DNA from: CAWINY01 sp963837635
GTDB lineage: Bacteria; Acidobacteriota; Terriglobia; Terriglobales; Acidobacteriaceae
Direction of reading: 5' to 3'
Length of the DNA stretch: 64,000 nt
NCBI GenBank assembly: GCA_963837635.1
Contig: CAWINY010000003.1
Span: 558,001-622,000, forward strand
Made by a program: the position numbers and the translations under genes. Positions 7,752 to 15,823 of this stretch are shown piece by piece. Position 1 is the stretch's first letter, and each line of letters begins with the position of its first letter. Under the pieces are notes generated by a model. It was not told the origin of the DNA and did no database searches. It saw only the letters and a program-made list of their open reading frames with translations.

Positions 7752-10169
7752 ATGGCGCGGACGCTCAAATACGATCTGGATAGCTTAGGCCCCGCCCTAT
7801 TTGAAAACCTTATACAAAATCTTCTGAAAACTGAGCTCGGAATGTCTGTCGAAGCATGGGGCGGATGTGGGGATTATGGCCGAGACGCATTTAGCCCCGG
7901 TCCACTGAACTATCCGACCAAGAACACGCCACAACCGGGTCCATATGTTTTTCAGGCAAAGTTCGTTTCACAGGCGAATGTGGCTGGTGGAAAGCCTTTT
8001 CCGTTGCTAATGAAGGCAGTAAAAGCAGAGATGCAGCGCATAGGCGAGCGCAAGAGCCAACGTGCTTGGAAAACGCCAAAGTTTTATGTCTTGCTAACAA
8101 ACGTTCCTCTCAGTGCAGACGCAAGGAACCAAGTGATTCAGCTTGTGGGGGAGGAGCTTGGACTGAAGGAGTCCAGAATCGGCGTCCAAGACGCACTGGA
8201 TGTCTCCAATCTAGTAGATGCTCATCCATCCGTCTCCCGTAAATTCCCGTTTGTTGTAACTCCAGATGCGATCCAGAACTCGCTCTTCAAGGTGGTCCAT
8301 AATGAGATTATCCAGCGCACAGATGGGACGCTCAAATCAGCGGCAGACTTGCTTGAGATCTTTGTACCAACGTCGTCGTACCACAGCTGTTGGCAAAAAC
8401 TCGCCAAATACAACTTCGCAGTCCTTGAGGGCCCACCCGAAGTTGGAAAAACTGCAATCGGTTGGCTCATCGCGGCATATCAAGTGAGCAGGGGATGGAT
8501 CGCAGTGGACTGCTTGAAACCGCAGGACTTCTTTGATGTGTACCAGCCGGAAGAGGAACAAATCTTCGTTGCCGATGATGCATTCGGGACTACCGAATAT
8601 AAAGTTGCTCTTGGGGATGATTGGGGGCGGCACCTCCACAAAATATATCCGAAATTGGACAACCAGCATTGGCTGATCTGGACCACCAGAACACATATAT
8701 TGAACACTGCCGTTCGTGAAATGCGATTGGAGGGAAAAGCTGCGAGATTTCCCACCCCTGGGGACGTGATCGTAGAGACGAGCAGAATTAGCCGGGAAGA
8801 GAAGGCATTCATGCTCTATCGCCATGCCAAGGCTGGGGGACTGGAAGATTTTGCAAAGCAAATCGTACGCTCCAATGCGGCCGACATTATAGGTGATCCG
8901 CATTTCACCCCACTTCGTATATCCCGCTTAGTCCAAGACAAGCTACCGGCGCTTGCCCGGCAATTCAGCACTCAAAAGCCAAACTCGGCGACGATAAAAG
9001 CGGCAATCGCCGAAGAACTCAAGAATCCAACGAATGCACTACGACAAGCATTTAGAAAATTGTCTGCGCAGCAGAAATGGATTCTGCTTGCGGTACTGGA
9101 TTGTGCTCGGAATCCTGCTCCGGACGCCGTTGCGCAGGCTGCTGAAAGATTCGGCATTGTGTCGCCTATGGTCCAAGCGGAGCTTTCGACACTCAATCAG
9201 GCCTTTCTCTCATGCACGGGAGGACGGATCGATTGGATTCATCCCAGCACACGAGATTTAGTTATTGAAGAAATGGAGCTCGACCCGGCACTCAGTGCTC
9301 AGTTCTTGCGGAAATGCTCGTTCGAAGGAATTGCGCTTGCAATTTCGCACTCGGGCGGACGCAAGGGAACACGCTCATTTCCGTTAATGAACTCGGATGA
9401 TGCCTGGTTCGTTCTAAAACAACGATTTCTTGAGATTTTCGATGGCAAGAATCAATTCGAACTGAGCCAAGCTCTTCGAGTTCTGCTTAGTGCTCTCGAT
9501 TTTGCGGCAGCTGACAGAAGGACCCATGAGCAATTGCTTTCAGTGGCTCAGGCTTTGCTGGATCTGCTATATGATCAGTTTTCTGCCGCAAAGGAGCCTA
9601 TTTTCGAGACAGTGCTTTCGGCGTTCACGTCCTTGAGTCGCCATCTCCGCTCTCAGAGGGCGTGCCCAGATATTTCGCGAGCTTGGTCCAGAGTCAAAAC
9701 TGAATATTTCAACAATCTTGAAAATGCGAAGGGCTATGCGAATGCTTTGGAAGGCGACCCAATTAGACGGTTAGCTAAGTATGCTAAATTCCTTCAGAAA
9801 AACAATGCCGCATTTTTTGACATTGAGGATTTTCGAAGGGAGACTCGCGCTTCTATCAGAACGGTTATCGAAAGCGTTCGGGACGACTGTGAAAATGAGT
9901 ACGACAGTGACCTCGATATCCTTGAAGGGGAATCTGAGCGCTTTGAGGGTTTAAGCAGTGCGCTCGGAGAACTGGAGGGTCTGTTTCCGGATTTTGAGGA
10001 GGAGCTCGGGGACCTAAAAAGTGTCGCTGCACAGAAAGCGGATGAACTGCAAACGGAGGTCTCATCTATGAAGGGGGAGGACGAAGACAGCAGAGACTAT
10101 TGGGACGATTCAGACGCCAGAGGAGCAGTTAGCGAGCTCAGCATCGACGAAATATTCAGAGAGCTCTAG
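7752..10169 (+). CDS. Mrr-like nuclease fused to nSTAND3-type STAND NTPase (probable defence effector)
   Basis: The 805-aa protein has a PD-(D/E)xK nuclease fold at the N-terminus: E18, then GDYGRDAF with D45, then FQAK with Q68 and K70, as in Mrr-like restriction domains. A P-loop NTPase follows, with Walker A GPPEVGKT (227-234) and a Walker B-like strand IFVADDAFGTTEY (271-283); the DD-FG-TEY form is typical of the nSTAND3 family. Next come a winged-helix-like part with WIHPSTRDLV and a long helical region, then a strongly acidic tail. By family knowledge such proteins are predicted anti-phage sensors whose NTPase activates the nuclease. ATG 7752 fits the nuclease N-terminus; GTG 7689 or ATG 7509 would add residues without domain support. 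The gene ends 181 bases before the right repeat. Confidence 0.87.
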   Translation: MARTLKYDLDSLGPALFENLIQNLLKTELGMSVEAWGGCGDYGRDAFSPGPLNYPTKNTPQPGPYVFQAKFVSQANVAGGKPFPLLMKAVKAEMQRIGERKSQRAWKTPKFYVLLTNVPLSADARNQVIQLVGEELGLKESRIGVQDALDVSNLVDAHPSVSRKFPFVVTPDAIQNSLFKVVHNEIIQRTDGTLKSAADLLEIFVPTSSYHSCWQKLAKYNFAVLEGPPEVGKTAIGWLIAAYQVSRGWIAVDCLKPQDFFDVYQPEEEQIFVADDAFGTTEYKVALGDDWGRHLHKIYPKLDNQHWLIWTTRTHILNTAVREMRLEGKAARFPTPGDVIVETSRISREEKAFMLYRHAKAGGLEDFAKQIVRSNAADIIGDPHFTPLRISRLVQDKLPALARQFSTQKPNSATIKAAIAEELKNPTNALRQAFRKLSAQQKWILLAVLDCARNPAPDAVAQAAERFGIVSPMVQAELSTLNQAFLSCTGGRIDWIHPSTRDLVIEEMELDPALSAQFLRKCSFEGIALAISHSGGRKGTRSFPLMNSDDAWFVLKQRFLEIFDGKNQFELSQALRVLLSALDFAAADRRTHEQLLSVAQALLDLLYDQFSAAKEPIFETVLSAFTSLSRHLRSQRACPDISRAWSRVKTEYFNNLENAKGYANALEGDPIRRLAKYAKFLQKNNAAFFDIEDFRRETRASIRTVIESVRDDCENEYDSDLDILEGESERFEGLSSALGELEGLFPDFEEELGDLKSVAAQKADELQTEVSSMKGEDEDSRDYWDDSDARGAVSELSIDEIFREL

Positions 10170-10350
10170 CGGGAGCCCCCCCAATTCCCCACACAAATAC
10201 ACAAATTCCGCTACGCAGCGCTTTCATCGAAAACGCGGTATTACGTGCCATCTGTTGGCCCAGATAAAGACCCGAAAAACCTTGCAGTGAATGAGCACTC
10301 GCCTTAGAATTTGCCGCTGGACGGAATACCGCGTAAACCACTGATTCTAA

Positions 10351-10428
10351 AATGGTCGGGACGGCCAGATTTGAACTGGCGACCCCTCGCACCCCAAGCG
10401 AGTGCTCTACCAGGCTGAGCCACGTCCC
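10351..10428. repeat. Right attachment repeat (attR), 78 bp
   Basis: Identical to 707-784. It contains tRNA-Pro except for its first base. The native tRNA upstream region lies to its right, so this end keeps the working tRNA after integration. Confidence 0.85.
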
Positions 10429-10429
10429 G
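10353..10429 (-). tRNA. tRNA-Pro(GGG), intact copy
   Basis: The 77-base gene on the minus strand folds into a complete cloverleaf. The acceptor stem pairs CGGGACG with CGTCCCG, the anticodon stem is CTCGC/GCGAG with loop TTGGGGT (anticodon GGG), the T-arm loop is TTCAAAT, and CCA is encoded at 10353-10355. Unlike the copy at 709-785 it has the normal C1-G72 pair. A weak promoter element TAAAAT lies about 50 bases upstream. Confidence 0.93.
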
Positions 10430-10581
10430 ACGGCGGTAAGAAGCCTACGATGACTCGCAGGCTGGGGTAGAAGTCATTTTACACCATGCACGGGAAAGCG
10501 AGCCGCGAAGAAAAACGGGCCGCAGATGGACGCTGATCAGGAGGAAATTCTTTCTTCACCAACGTTTCCGTCGAAAATCAT

Positions 10582-10612
10582 CCCACATCTGCCAACAGCA
10601 GGCAGATGTGGG
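10582..10612. repeat. Short palindrome, CCCACATCTGCC family, copy 1
   Basis: Arms CCCACATCTGCC and GGCAGATGTGGG flank a seven-base loop AACAGCA. The same arms occur at 20838, 20970 and 21478 with different loops of seven or eight bases. It sits 34 bases beyond the tldE stop, where it could form an RNA hairpin at the 3' end. Confidence 0.8.
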
Positions 10613-10645
10613 GCAGCCTATAAAATCTGCGGCTGGAAAGCCGGG

Positions 10646-11989
10646 TCATTCTCCCGCGATCGTCATCCCATCCAACCGGACCGTAGGCGCGGCAATGGAT
10701 CCGCGGAACTCCAGGTCGTTGCCGATCTCAGTGAGGTTAAACAGCATCTCCTTCAGATTGCCGGCGACCGTGATCTCTTCGACCGGATAGGCCAGCTCCC
10801 CGCCGCTGATCCAGAGTCCGCTGGCGCCGCGCGAGAAATCGCCGGTCACCAGATTCACGCCGAAGCCGAGGAACTCGGTGATGTAGAGGCCATCCTGGAT
10901 GTCGCCGATAATCTGCTTCGCCGTGCGCGTGCCCGGCTGCAGGTAAAGGTTGCCGGCGCCAAGGCCGGGATTGCCGGCCAGCCCGCGCGAGGCGTTGCCG
11001 GTGGTCTTCATTCCCAGCTTCTTTGCGGTGTAGGTGTTCAGGAGGTAAGACTTCAGTTCGCCGCGCTCGATCACCACTGTGCGCCTCGTGGGTACGCCCT
11101 CGCCATCGAACGGGCTGGTGCCGAAGCCGCCGGGCATGGTGCCGTCATCGATGACAGTGATGTTGTCGCCCGCGATCTTCTGGCCCAGCTTTCCCGCCAG
11201 GAATGACGCGCCCCGATAGACCGAGTCGCCGTTCACCGCTTCGAAAATATGGTCCAGCAGCGAGCGAGAGACTTGCGCATCCAGCACGATGGGCACCTTG
11301 GTGGTCTTGACCTTGCGCGCGCCCAGGCGGCGCACCGTGCGCTCGGCGGCGATGCGTCCGACTTCCTCCGGCGATTCGAGCTTCTTCAGCGTGCGCGCCA
11401 CCGAGTACCAGAAGTCGCGCTGCATGGCGCCGTCGGTGTCCGCAATCGGCACTGCCGATACCGAGCAATAGGACCGCTGATATTCGCCGACGAATCCCAG
11501 CGAGTTGGCCAGCACCTTGCGCCCCGTGGCCGCGTCGAAGGTGCCGCCTTCGGAGTTGCGGATGCGCGGGTCGGCCTCGAGCGCGGCGCGTTCGGCACGG
11601 CGCGCGTAGTCGATGCGGTCGGCGGTCGAGAGCGAATAAACATCGTCGTAGTAGAGATCGAGATCGCCGCTGATCGCGCCCAGTTCTCCGGCCTCCGGTA
11701 GTCCGGAGTTCGGATCCTCCGAGGTGACACGCGCCAGCGACAACGCCGAGCTGACCATGGTGGTCAGCCCTTCCGGCGACAGGTCGCTGGAATACGTGCT
11801 GGCCGCCCGCTGCCCGAAGAACACGCGCACGCCGATAGCTTTGGCGCCCGACTCCTTCAGGGTTTCCACCTCGCCCATGCGAACCACAGTGCTGAATTCG
11901 GTGCCGTTGCGTACCACGGCCTCGGCCGCCGTGGCCCCACCGGCCATGGCGCGTTTGACTACCTCACTTGCAATCTCTTTCAGGTTCAT
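10646..11989 (-). CDS. pmbA: TldE/PmbA family metalloprotease subunit
   Basis: The 447-aa protein is the non-catalytic partner of TldD in the heterodimeric TldD/TldE peptidase that processes modified peptides and, in enterobacteria, degrades CcdA and matures microcin B17. It has the family's N-terminal beta domain (GVRVFFGQRAAS) and C-terminal barrel (GEGVPTRRTVVIERGELKSY, GNLYLQPG, LWISGGELAYPVEEITVAGN) but lacks the HExxxH of TldD, as expected. The start is ATG 11989, which gives MNLKEIASEVV; an upstream start would translate an AT-rich repeat. It follows tldD on the same strand with about 217 bases of repeat between them. Confidence 0.92.
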   Translation of the reverse strand: MNLKEIASEVVKRAMAGGATAAEAVVRNGTEFSTVVRMGEVETLKESGAKAIGVRVFFGQRAASTYSSDLSPEGLTTMVSSALSLARVTSEDPNSGLPEAGELGAISGDLDLYYDDVYSLSTADRIDYARRAERAALEADPRIRNSEGGTFDAATGRKVLANSLGFVGEYQRSYCSVSAVPIADTDGAMQRDFWYSVARTLKKLESPEEVGRIAAERTVRRLGARKVKTTKVPIVLDAQVSRSLLDHIFEAVNGDSVYRGASFLAGKLGQKIAGDNITVIDDGTMPGGFGTSPFDGEGVPTRRTVVIERGELKSYLLNTYTAKKLGMKTTGNASRGLAGNPGLGAGNLYLQPGTRTAKQIIGDIQDGLYITEFLGFGVNLVTGDFSRGASGLWISGGELAYPVEEITVAGNLKEMLFNLTEIGNDLEFRGSIAAPTVRLDGMTIAGE

Positions 11990-12010
11990 GCTGAATGCTT
12001 TAATCGAGAA

Positions 12011-12207
12011 ATTTGTAATTGGTAATTTGTGATTTGTAATTTGCGAACCTACAGAGCACAGCAGATCCGGACGGATTATACGCATGCACGATGTGGAAAT
12101 GGGCCAAGAAAGAGACTCTTAAAAAATCCGTGCTAATCCGTGTTTCTTCCGCGTAATCCGCGGTAAGTATTTTGCAAATTACAAATCACAATTTACCAAT
12201 TACAAAT
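12011..12207. repeat. Intergenic palindrome between tldD and tldE
   Basis: Two 34-base arms made of AT-rich words (TTGTAATTGGTAATTTGTG on the left, its near-exact complement at 12174-12207 on the right) enclose about 130 bases. The enclosed part holds words of the CCGTG/CCGCGGTAAG type that recur near 14920, 37320 and 56285. The right arm touches the tldD stop codon. Confidence 0.75.
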
Positions 12208-13634
12208 TAGCCGGTTCCCCCGACCGTGATGCGATCCACCTTCAAGGTGGGGATTCCGACGCCTACCGGCACGGACTGTCCATCCTTGCCGCAGGTGCCG
12301 ACGCCCTCGTCCAGTTTGAGATCGTTGCCCACCATGCTCACGCGCGTGAGCACCTCCGGGCCGTTGCCGATCAAGGTGGCGTTCTTCAGCGGAGCGGTCA
12401 CTTTGCCGTCTTCAATGAGATAGGCTTCACTGGCGGAGAAGACAAATTTGCCGTTGGTGATATCCACCTGCCCACCGCCGAAATTTACCGCATACACCCC
12501 GCGTTTCACCGAGCGCAGGATGTCCTGCGGATCATGCTCGCCGGCGAGCATGTAGGTGTTGGTCATGCGCGGCATCGGGATGTGCTCGTAGCTTTGGCGG
12601 CGACCGTTGCCGGTGTCGTGCATCTTCATCAGCTTGGCGGAGAGCTTGTCGCTCAGGTAGCCCTTGAGGATGCCATTCTCGATCAGCACCGTGTTCTGCG
12701 TGGGCGAACCTTCGTCGTCCACGTTGATCGAGCCGCGGCGCGAGGGCAGCGTGCCGTTATCCACCACCGTGCAGTGCTCGCTGGCGACGCGCGTACCGAG
12801 GCGCCCAGCAAATGCCGAGGTGCCTTTGCGGTTGAAGTCGGCTTCCAATCCGTGGCCGATCGCCTCGTGCAACAGGATGCCTGGCCAGCCGGGACCGAGT
12901 ACCACTTCCATTTCGCCGGCGGGAGCGGGCACGGCGTCCAGTTGAATGATCGCCTGACGGGCGGCTTCGCTGGCGAAGTGCTCGGGCGAGTGCTCGGTCT
13001 CGAAATAATCGAGCGCCACCCGGCCTCCGCCACCACTCTGCCCGCGCGAGCTGTTGCCACTGTCCTCACGGGCGATGCAGTACACGCCCAGCCGCGCCAG
13101 CGGCTGCGAGTCCTCGGCAAAACTGCCGTCCGACCCGATCACCAGGATGCGCCGCAACTCATCGGCATAGCCGGCGCGCACTTCCTTGATTCGCGGATCG
13201 TAGGCCCGGGCGGCCTTATCCGCGCGCATCACCAGCGCAAGCTTTGCCTGAATGTCGGCATCGACCGACGGCAGCGGCACCGGGTAAAAATCGCGCTCGG
13301 CCTTGCGCTTAAGATTGACCACCGGCGTTTTGGCCGGACCGCTGGCAATCAGCGCCGCGGTGCGCGCCGCGTGGAGAATCTTCTCCGGAGCCAAGTCGTC
13401 CGTGTAGGCATAGCCGGTGCGCTCGCCGGCGATCACGCGCACCCCGCATCCGGCGGAAATCCCCTGGGTGGCGGACTTCACCAGCGACTCGTCCACGGAG
13501 ATCGAGGTCGCGGTCAAATATTCGAAATAGAGATCGGCGTACTCGCCCCCGGCGGCGAGCGCTGCCCCAAGATAGCGTTCCAGATCCGACTGGGTCAGTC
13601 CGTAGCGTTCGAAGAAGAGATTTACCTTCTGCAT
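12207..13634 (-). CDS. tldD: TldD family zinc metalloprotease
   Basis: The 475-aa protein is the catalytic subunit of the TldD/TldE peptidase. The zinc-binding HExxxH reads HEAIGHGLEAD in the middle of the chain, preceded by VLGPGWPGILL, both hallmark blocks; the C-terminal part has GVYAVNFGGGQVDITNGKF and SMVGNDLKLDEG. Length matches the family. ATG 13634 gives MQKVNLFFERYGL. It is the first gene of the leftward tldD-tldE pair. Cytoplasmic, no signal peptide. Confidence 0.95.
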   Translation of the reverse strand: MQKVNLFFERYGLTQSDLERYLGAALAAGGEYADLYFEYLTATSISVDESLVKSATQGISAGCGVRVIAGERTGYAYTDDLAPEKILHAARTAALIASGPAKTPVVNLKRKAERDFYPVPLPSVDADIQAKLALVMRADKAARAYDPRIKEVRAGYADELRRILVIGSDGSFAEDSQPLARLGVYCIAREDSGNSSRGQSGGGGRVALDYFETEHSPEHFASEAARQAIIQLDAVPAPAGEMEVVLGPGWPGILLHEAIGHGLEADFNRKGTSAFAGRLGTRVASEHCTVVDNGTLPSRRGSINVDDEGSPTQNTVLIENGILKGYLSDKLSAKLMKMHDTGNGRRQSYEHIPMPRMTNTYMLAGEHDPQDILRSVKRGVYAVNFGGGQVDITNGKFVFSASEAYLIEDGKVTAPLKNATLIGNGPEVLTRVSMVGNDLKLDEGVGTCGKDGQSVPVGVGIPTLKVDRITVGGTG

Positions 13635-13746
13635 GTCTGGCTATTCGATGCCCTGCGGGGCCCGCGCGACCCAGCATACATGATCGTGAAGCCCCTGCAC
13701 TACTTACCGCGGATTTCGGTAGTGGTGCCGTTTGGTTTCCACAGGG

Positions 13747-14682
13747 TCACGGCAGGGTCACTTGGCTACTTGCCTGTTGCCTCTTCTTGGTGGCTTCTGC
13801 TCTGAGTATCGCTTCGCCCTGTGGCCCTTCTGGTCTTGGCTCAACGTCGATGAGTACCACAGGCGGCTTCTCCCAATTTCCGATGAGGCCCCTTTTCCGT
13901 ATTCGACAGTTAAACCCGTTGCTAGAAAGTTCTTGCGAGAGTGCCCTTGCGGCTAATTGGCTGCGTTTATCTGTCGCCGCCTCTATGAAAATACCGGTTA
14001 CCGTAACAGACGGTGCTTTCGCCCACCGAAACAGAGGTCCGCTAACTCCAACAGTTGACATGGTCCACTTGGCCAATTTTAGGGTAGATACTATTTCAGC
14101 CGCAAAAACAGCCGCCTCAATATCAAACGTATTATGGACTGCTGTCACTGGTTGTCCCGAGAAACGAGACAAGTGTGCTTCGATTGCTAATTGTTGCTTC
14201 TTTGTTAACCGTCTTGGGGCAACCGATGCTCTGATTTCCTCTGCTTCCTTTTCAAGTTTGGCAGCACGTTCGCCTATCAATGCAATGAGTTGCCCCGACT
14301 TGTTTCTCAGGTCCGCATTCTTGGTTCGCAACTCACCGTTTATATTCGCAATGACAACGCCAACTGCGAACTCCCCAAACACCCCTAAAGTGACTAGGAT
14401 CGTAGCGATCAACGCCAGCCAAAGGGTAGATGCCAATGGCTTGTCTGGAGGGCGAATAATGCCACGCTGCCAAGCGCCCATTGCCTCTCTGTGTTCGCGC
14501 AATATAACCCAAATCTCAGCGGCGACCCCGACTACAACCATGGCACCGAACCAAGGCAGCAATCCCTCCCAGCAGCCAGATGACTTTTCAAGAGCGATTA
14601 CCGCCTTCTCTAGAGCATCTATGGCGCTTTCCAATGCAGAAGCGTCTGCCGGAAGACTAGAAGCGCTTTGGATCAAGTGCAT
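13747..14682 (-). CDS. Membrane protein with coiled coil, unknown function
   Basis: About 311 aa from ATG 14682; a GTG at 14712 is possible, and neither has a clear Shine-Dalgarno. The N-terminal segment (DALEKAVIALEKS) is helical, followed by two membrane segments (LLPWFGAMVVVGVAAEIWVIL and WLALIATILVTLGVFGEFAV region), a coiled coil (LRTKNADLRNKSGQLIALIGE), then a C-terminal soluble domain of mixed structure. Codon use is visibly less GC-rich than in tldD and phoU on either side, which suggests horizontal gain. I do not recognise a family with known function. Confidence 0.72.
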   Translation of the reverse strand: MHLIQSASSLPADASALESAIDALEKAVIALEKSSGCWEGLLPWFGAMVVVGVAAEIWVILREHREAMGAWQRGIIRPPDKPLASTLWLALIATILVTLGVFGEFAVGVVIANINGELRTKNADLRNKSGQLIALIGERAAKLEKEAEEIRASVAPRRLTKKQQLAIEAHLSRFSGQPVTAVHNTFDIEAAVFAAEIVSTLKLAKWTMSTVGVSGPLFRWAKAPSVTVTGIFIEAATDKRSQLAARALSQELSSNGFNCRIRKRGLIGNWEKPPVVLIDVEPRPEGPQGEAILRAEATKKRQQASSQVTLP

Positions 14683-14787
14683 GAAGGTCACAGTTGTTGA
14701 AAACAGCACCACTACCCGGATTTCACTGATAAAAGCGGATTTGCGCGGATATTTCTAGAGCAGTTTCACAACTGTTGTGACCCTTTG

Positions 14788-14938
14788 TGGGGCGTCATCT
14801 TCGCTTCCTCACGCCAAAACCAGGCGTTCGTCGCTCAGGATGACGCCCCGCAGAGCCTTTACAGTAAATGCAAATCTGCTCTCAAGGGAATCCGCGTCAA
14901 TCCGTTCTAATCCGTGAAATCCGCGGTAAGCAGTTTAT
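14788..14938. repeat. Intergenic repeat words upstream of phoU's 3' end
   Basis: A palindrome uses GGGGCGTCATC near 14790 and GATGACGCCCC near 14838, then words of the AATCCG/CCGCGGTAAG type run to about 14935. The same words appear between other genes of the window. No gene is present. Confidence 0.55.
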
Positions 14939-14956
14939 GAAATTTCAGGTAAGCGG

Positions 14957-15658
14957 TTACACTTCCACCGCTCGGCCCTTGGTGTGGCGCATGCTGCGGC
15001 CTTCGACCAGGTGAATGATCTCCTCGGCCAGGTTGGTCGCGTGATCGCCGGCGCGTTCGATGGCTTGGGTTATGAACAGCGCATCCACGCTTTCGTTCTT
15101 GGTGCGCTTGCGGCGTCCGCTCAGGTGCTGTTCGAAGATCATGGTGCGCTGCCGGTCCAGTTCCGGGTCCATGCGCAACACCTCGTCGGCGCAATCCCGG
15201 TTGCGCGTGGTGAAGCCCTCGTGGCTTTTGTCCAGCATGGCTTCCAGCGTGGACAACATCGCGGCGATGCGCGTGATATCCGACTGATCCAGGCGTCCCA
15301 GGGCACTGCGATTGCCCACCCACGACAGCAGGTCGCCGATGCGCTCCAGGTCGGTGATGAAGCGGAGTGAGGCGATCAACTCGCGGGCCCGCACCTCGCA
15401 TACCCGCGTGATGGCCGCCGGCAAGGTCTCGTCGATCTCCCGTTCCATCTGATCGAGTTCGCGTTCGCATTGCTGGACGGTGAGATAGGCCATGCGCGAC
15501 GAGGTGGTGAGAAACTCACGCAGGTTCGCCGTCGCGTCCTTGGCGACGAGGCAGGCCCGGGCCGCGGCGTCCGTGAGCGCTTCTCCCGCTGGCGCCGGGT
15601 CCCCTGCGCGCTTGCGTGTTGGGGTGGTCTTGGCGTGTTTTGGAGCTGGTGTCGCCAT
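14957..15658 (-). CDS. PhoU-like phosphate regulator
   Basis: The 233-aa protein has two PhoU-like three-helix repeats. Signs are DLERIGDLLSWVGN in the first and IERAGDHATNLAEEIIHLVEG in the second, matching the metal-binding E-x-x-x-D pattern of PhoU. The N-terminal 30 residues are a basic, Pro/Ala-rich tail not found in E. coli PhoU. In the family, PhoU links the Pst transporter to PhoR and limits polyphosphate build-up. No pst or phoBR gene is adjacent, but a divergent Ppx/GppA and a SixA/Ppk pair follow, so a polyphosphate role fits. Start ATG 15658; a TTG two codons earlier is unlikely. Confidence 0.88.
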   Translation of the reverse strand: MATPAPKHAKTTPTRKRAGDPAPAGEALTDAAARACLVAKDATANLREFLTTSSRMAYLTVQQCERELDQMEREIDETLPAAITRVCEVRARELIASLRFITDLERIGDLLSWVGNRSALGRLDQSDITRIAAMLSTLEAMLDKSHEGFTTRNRDCADEVLRMDPELDRQRTMIFEQHLSGRRKRTKNESVDALFITQAIERAGDHATNLAEEIIHLVEGRSMRHTKGRAVEV

Positions 15659-15823
15659 GTACAATTCGAGGGCTGCGCGCGCCCAACCATCGCAAGCGGG
15701 GGTTGGGCCAACTGTAGCAATGTTATTGTAACCTGCGGGACAGGTACTCCGGGGCGGATTCAGCCGCCGGCGCTACGACTTCCGCATAGACACGAAGAGC
15801 CAACCAGGAGGACGAAGCAACCG

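Larger units (their letters stand above)
785..10428. mobile_element. Integrative genomic island in tRNA-Pro(GGG)
   Basis: About 9.6 kb lies between two perfect 78-bp repeats of the tRNA-Pro gene. It holds a complete tyrosine recombinase beside the left repeat, a leftward operon with a PrimPol/RecA-like ATPase replication protein (4134-6723), and rightward cargo: DUF4238, a zinc ribbon, an unknown zinc-finger protein and an Mrr-nSTAND3 effector. The base composition is visibly less GC-rich than the flanking tldD/tldE genes. There is no capsid, terminase, portal, relaxase or type IV secretion gene. The layout suggests a satellite-like or mobilisable element that replicates with its own primase but depends on a helper for transfer. 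The boundaries are certain to the base if the repeats are the recombination core. Confidence 0.85.

Noticed and set aside
785..10428. Complete prophage
   Set aside because: Integrase and replication genes are present, but there is no terminase, portal, capsid, tail or lysis gene in about 9.6 kb.
12534..13805. Long open frame on the plus strand opposite tldD
   Set aside because: It mirrors tldD and continues past it; composition is Arg/His/Gly-rich without any recognisable domain. TldD with HEAIGH is the real gene.
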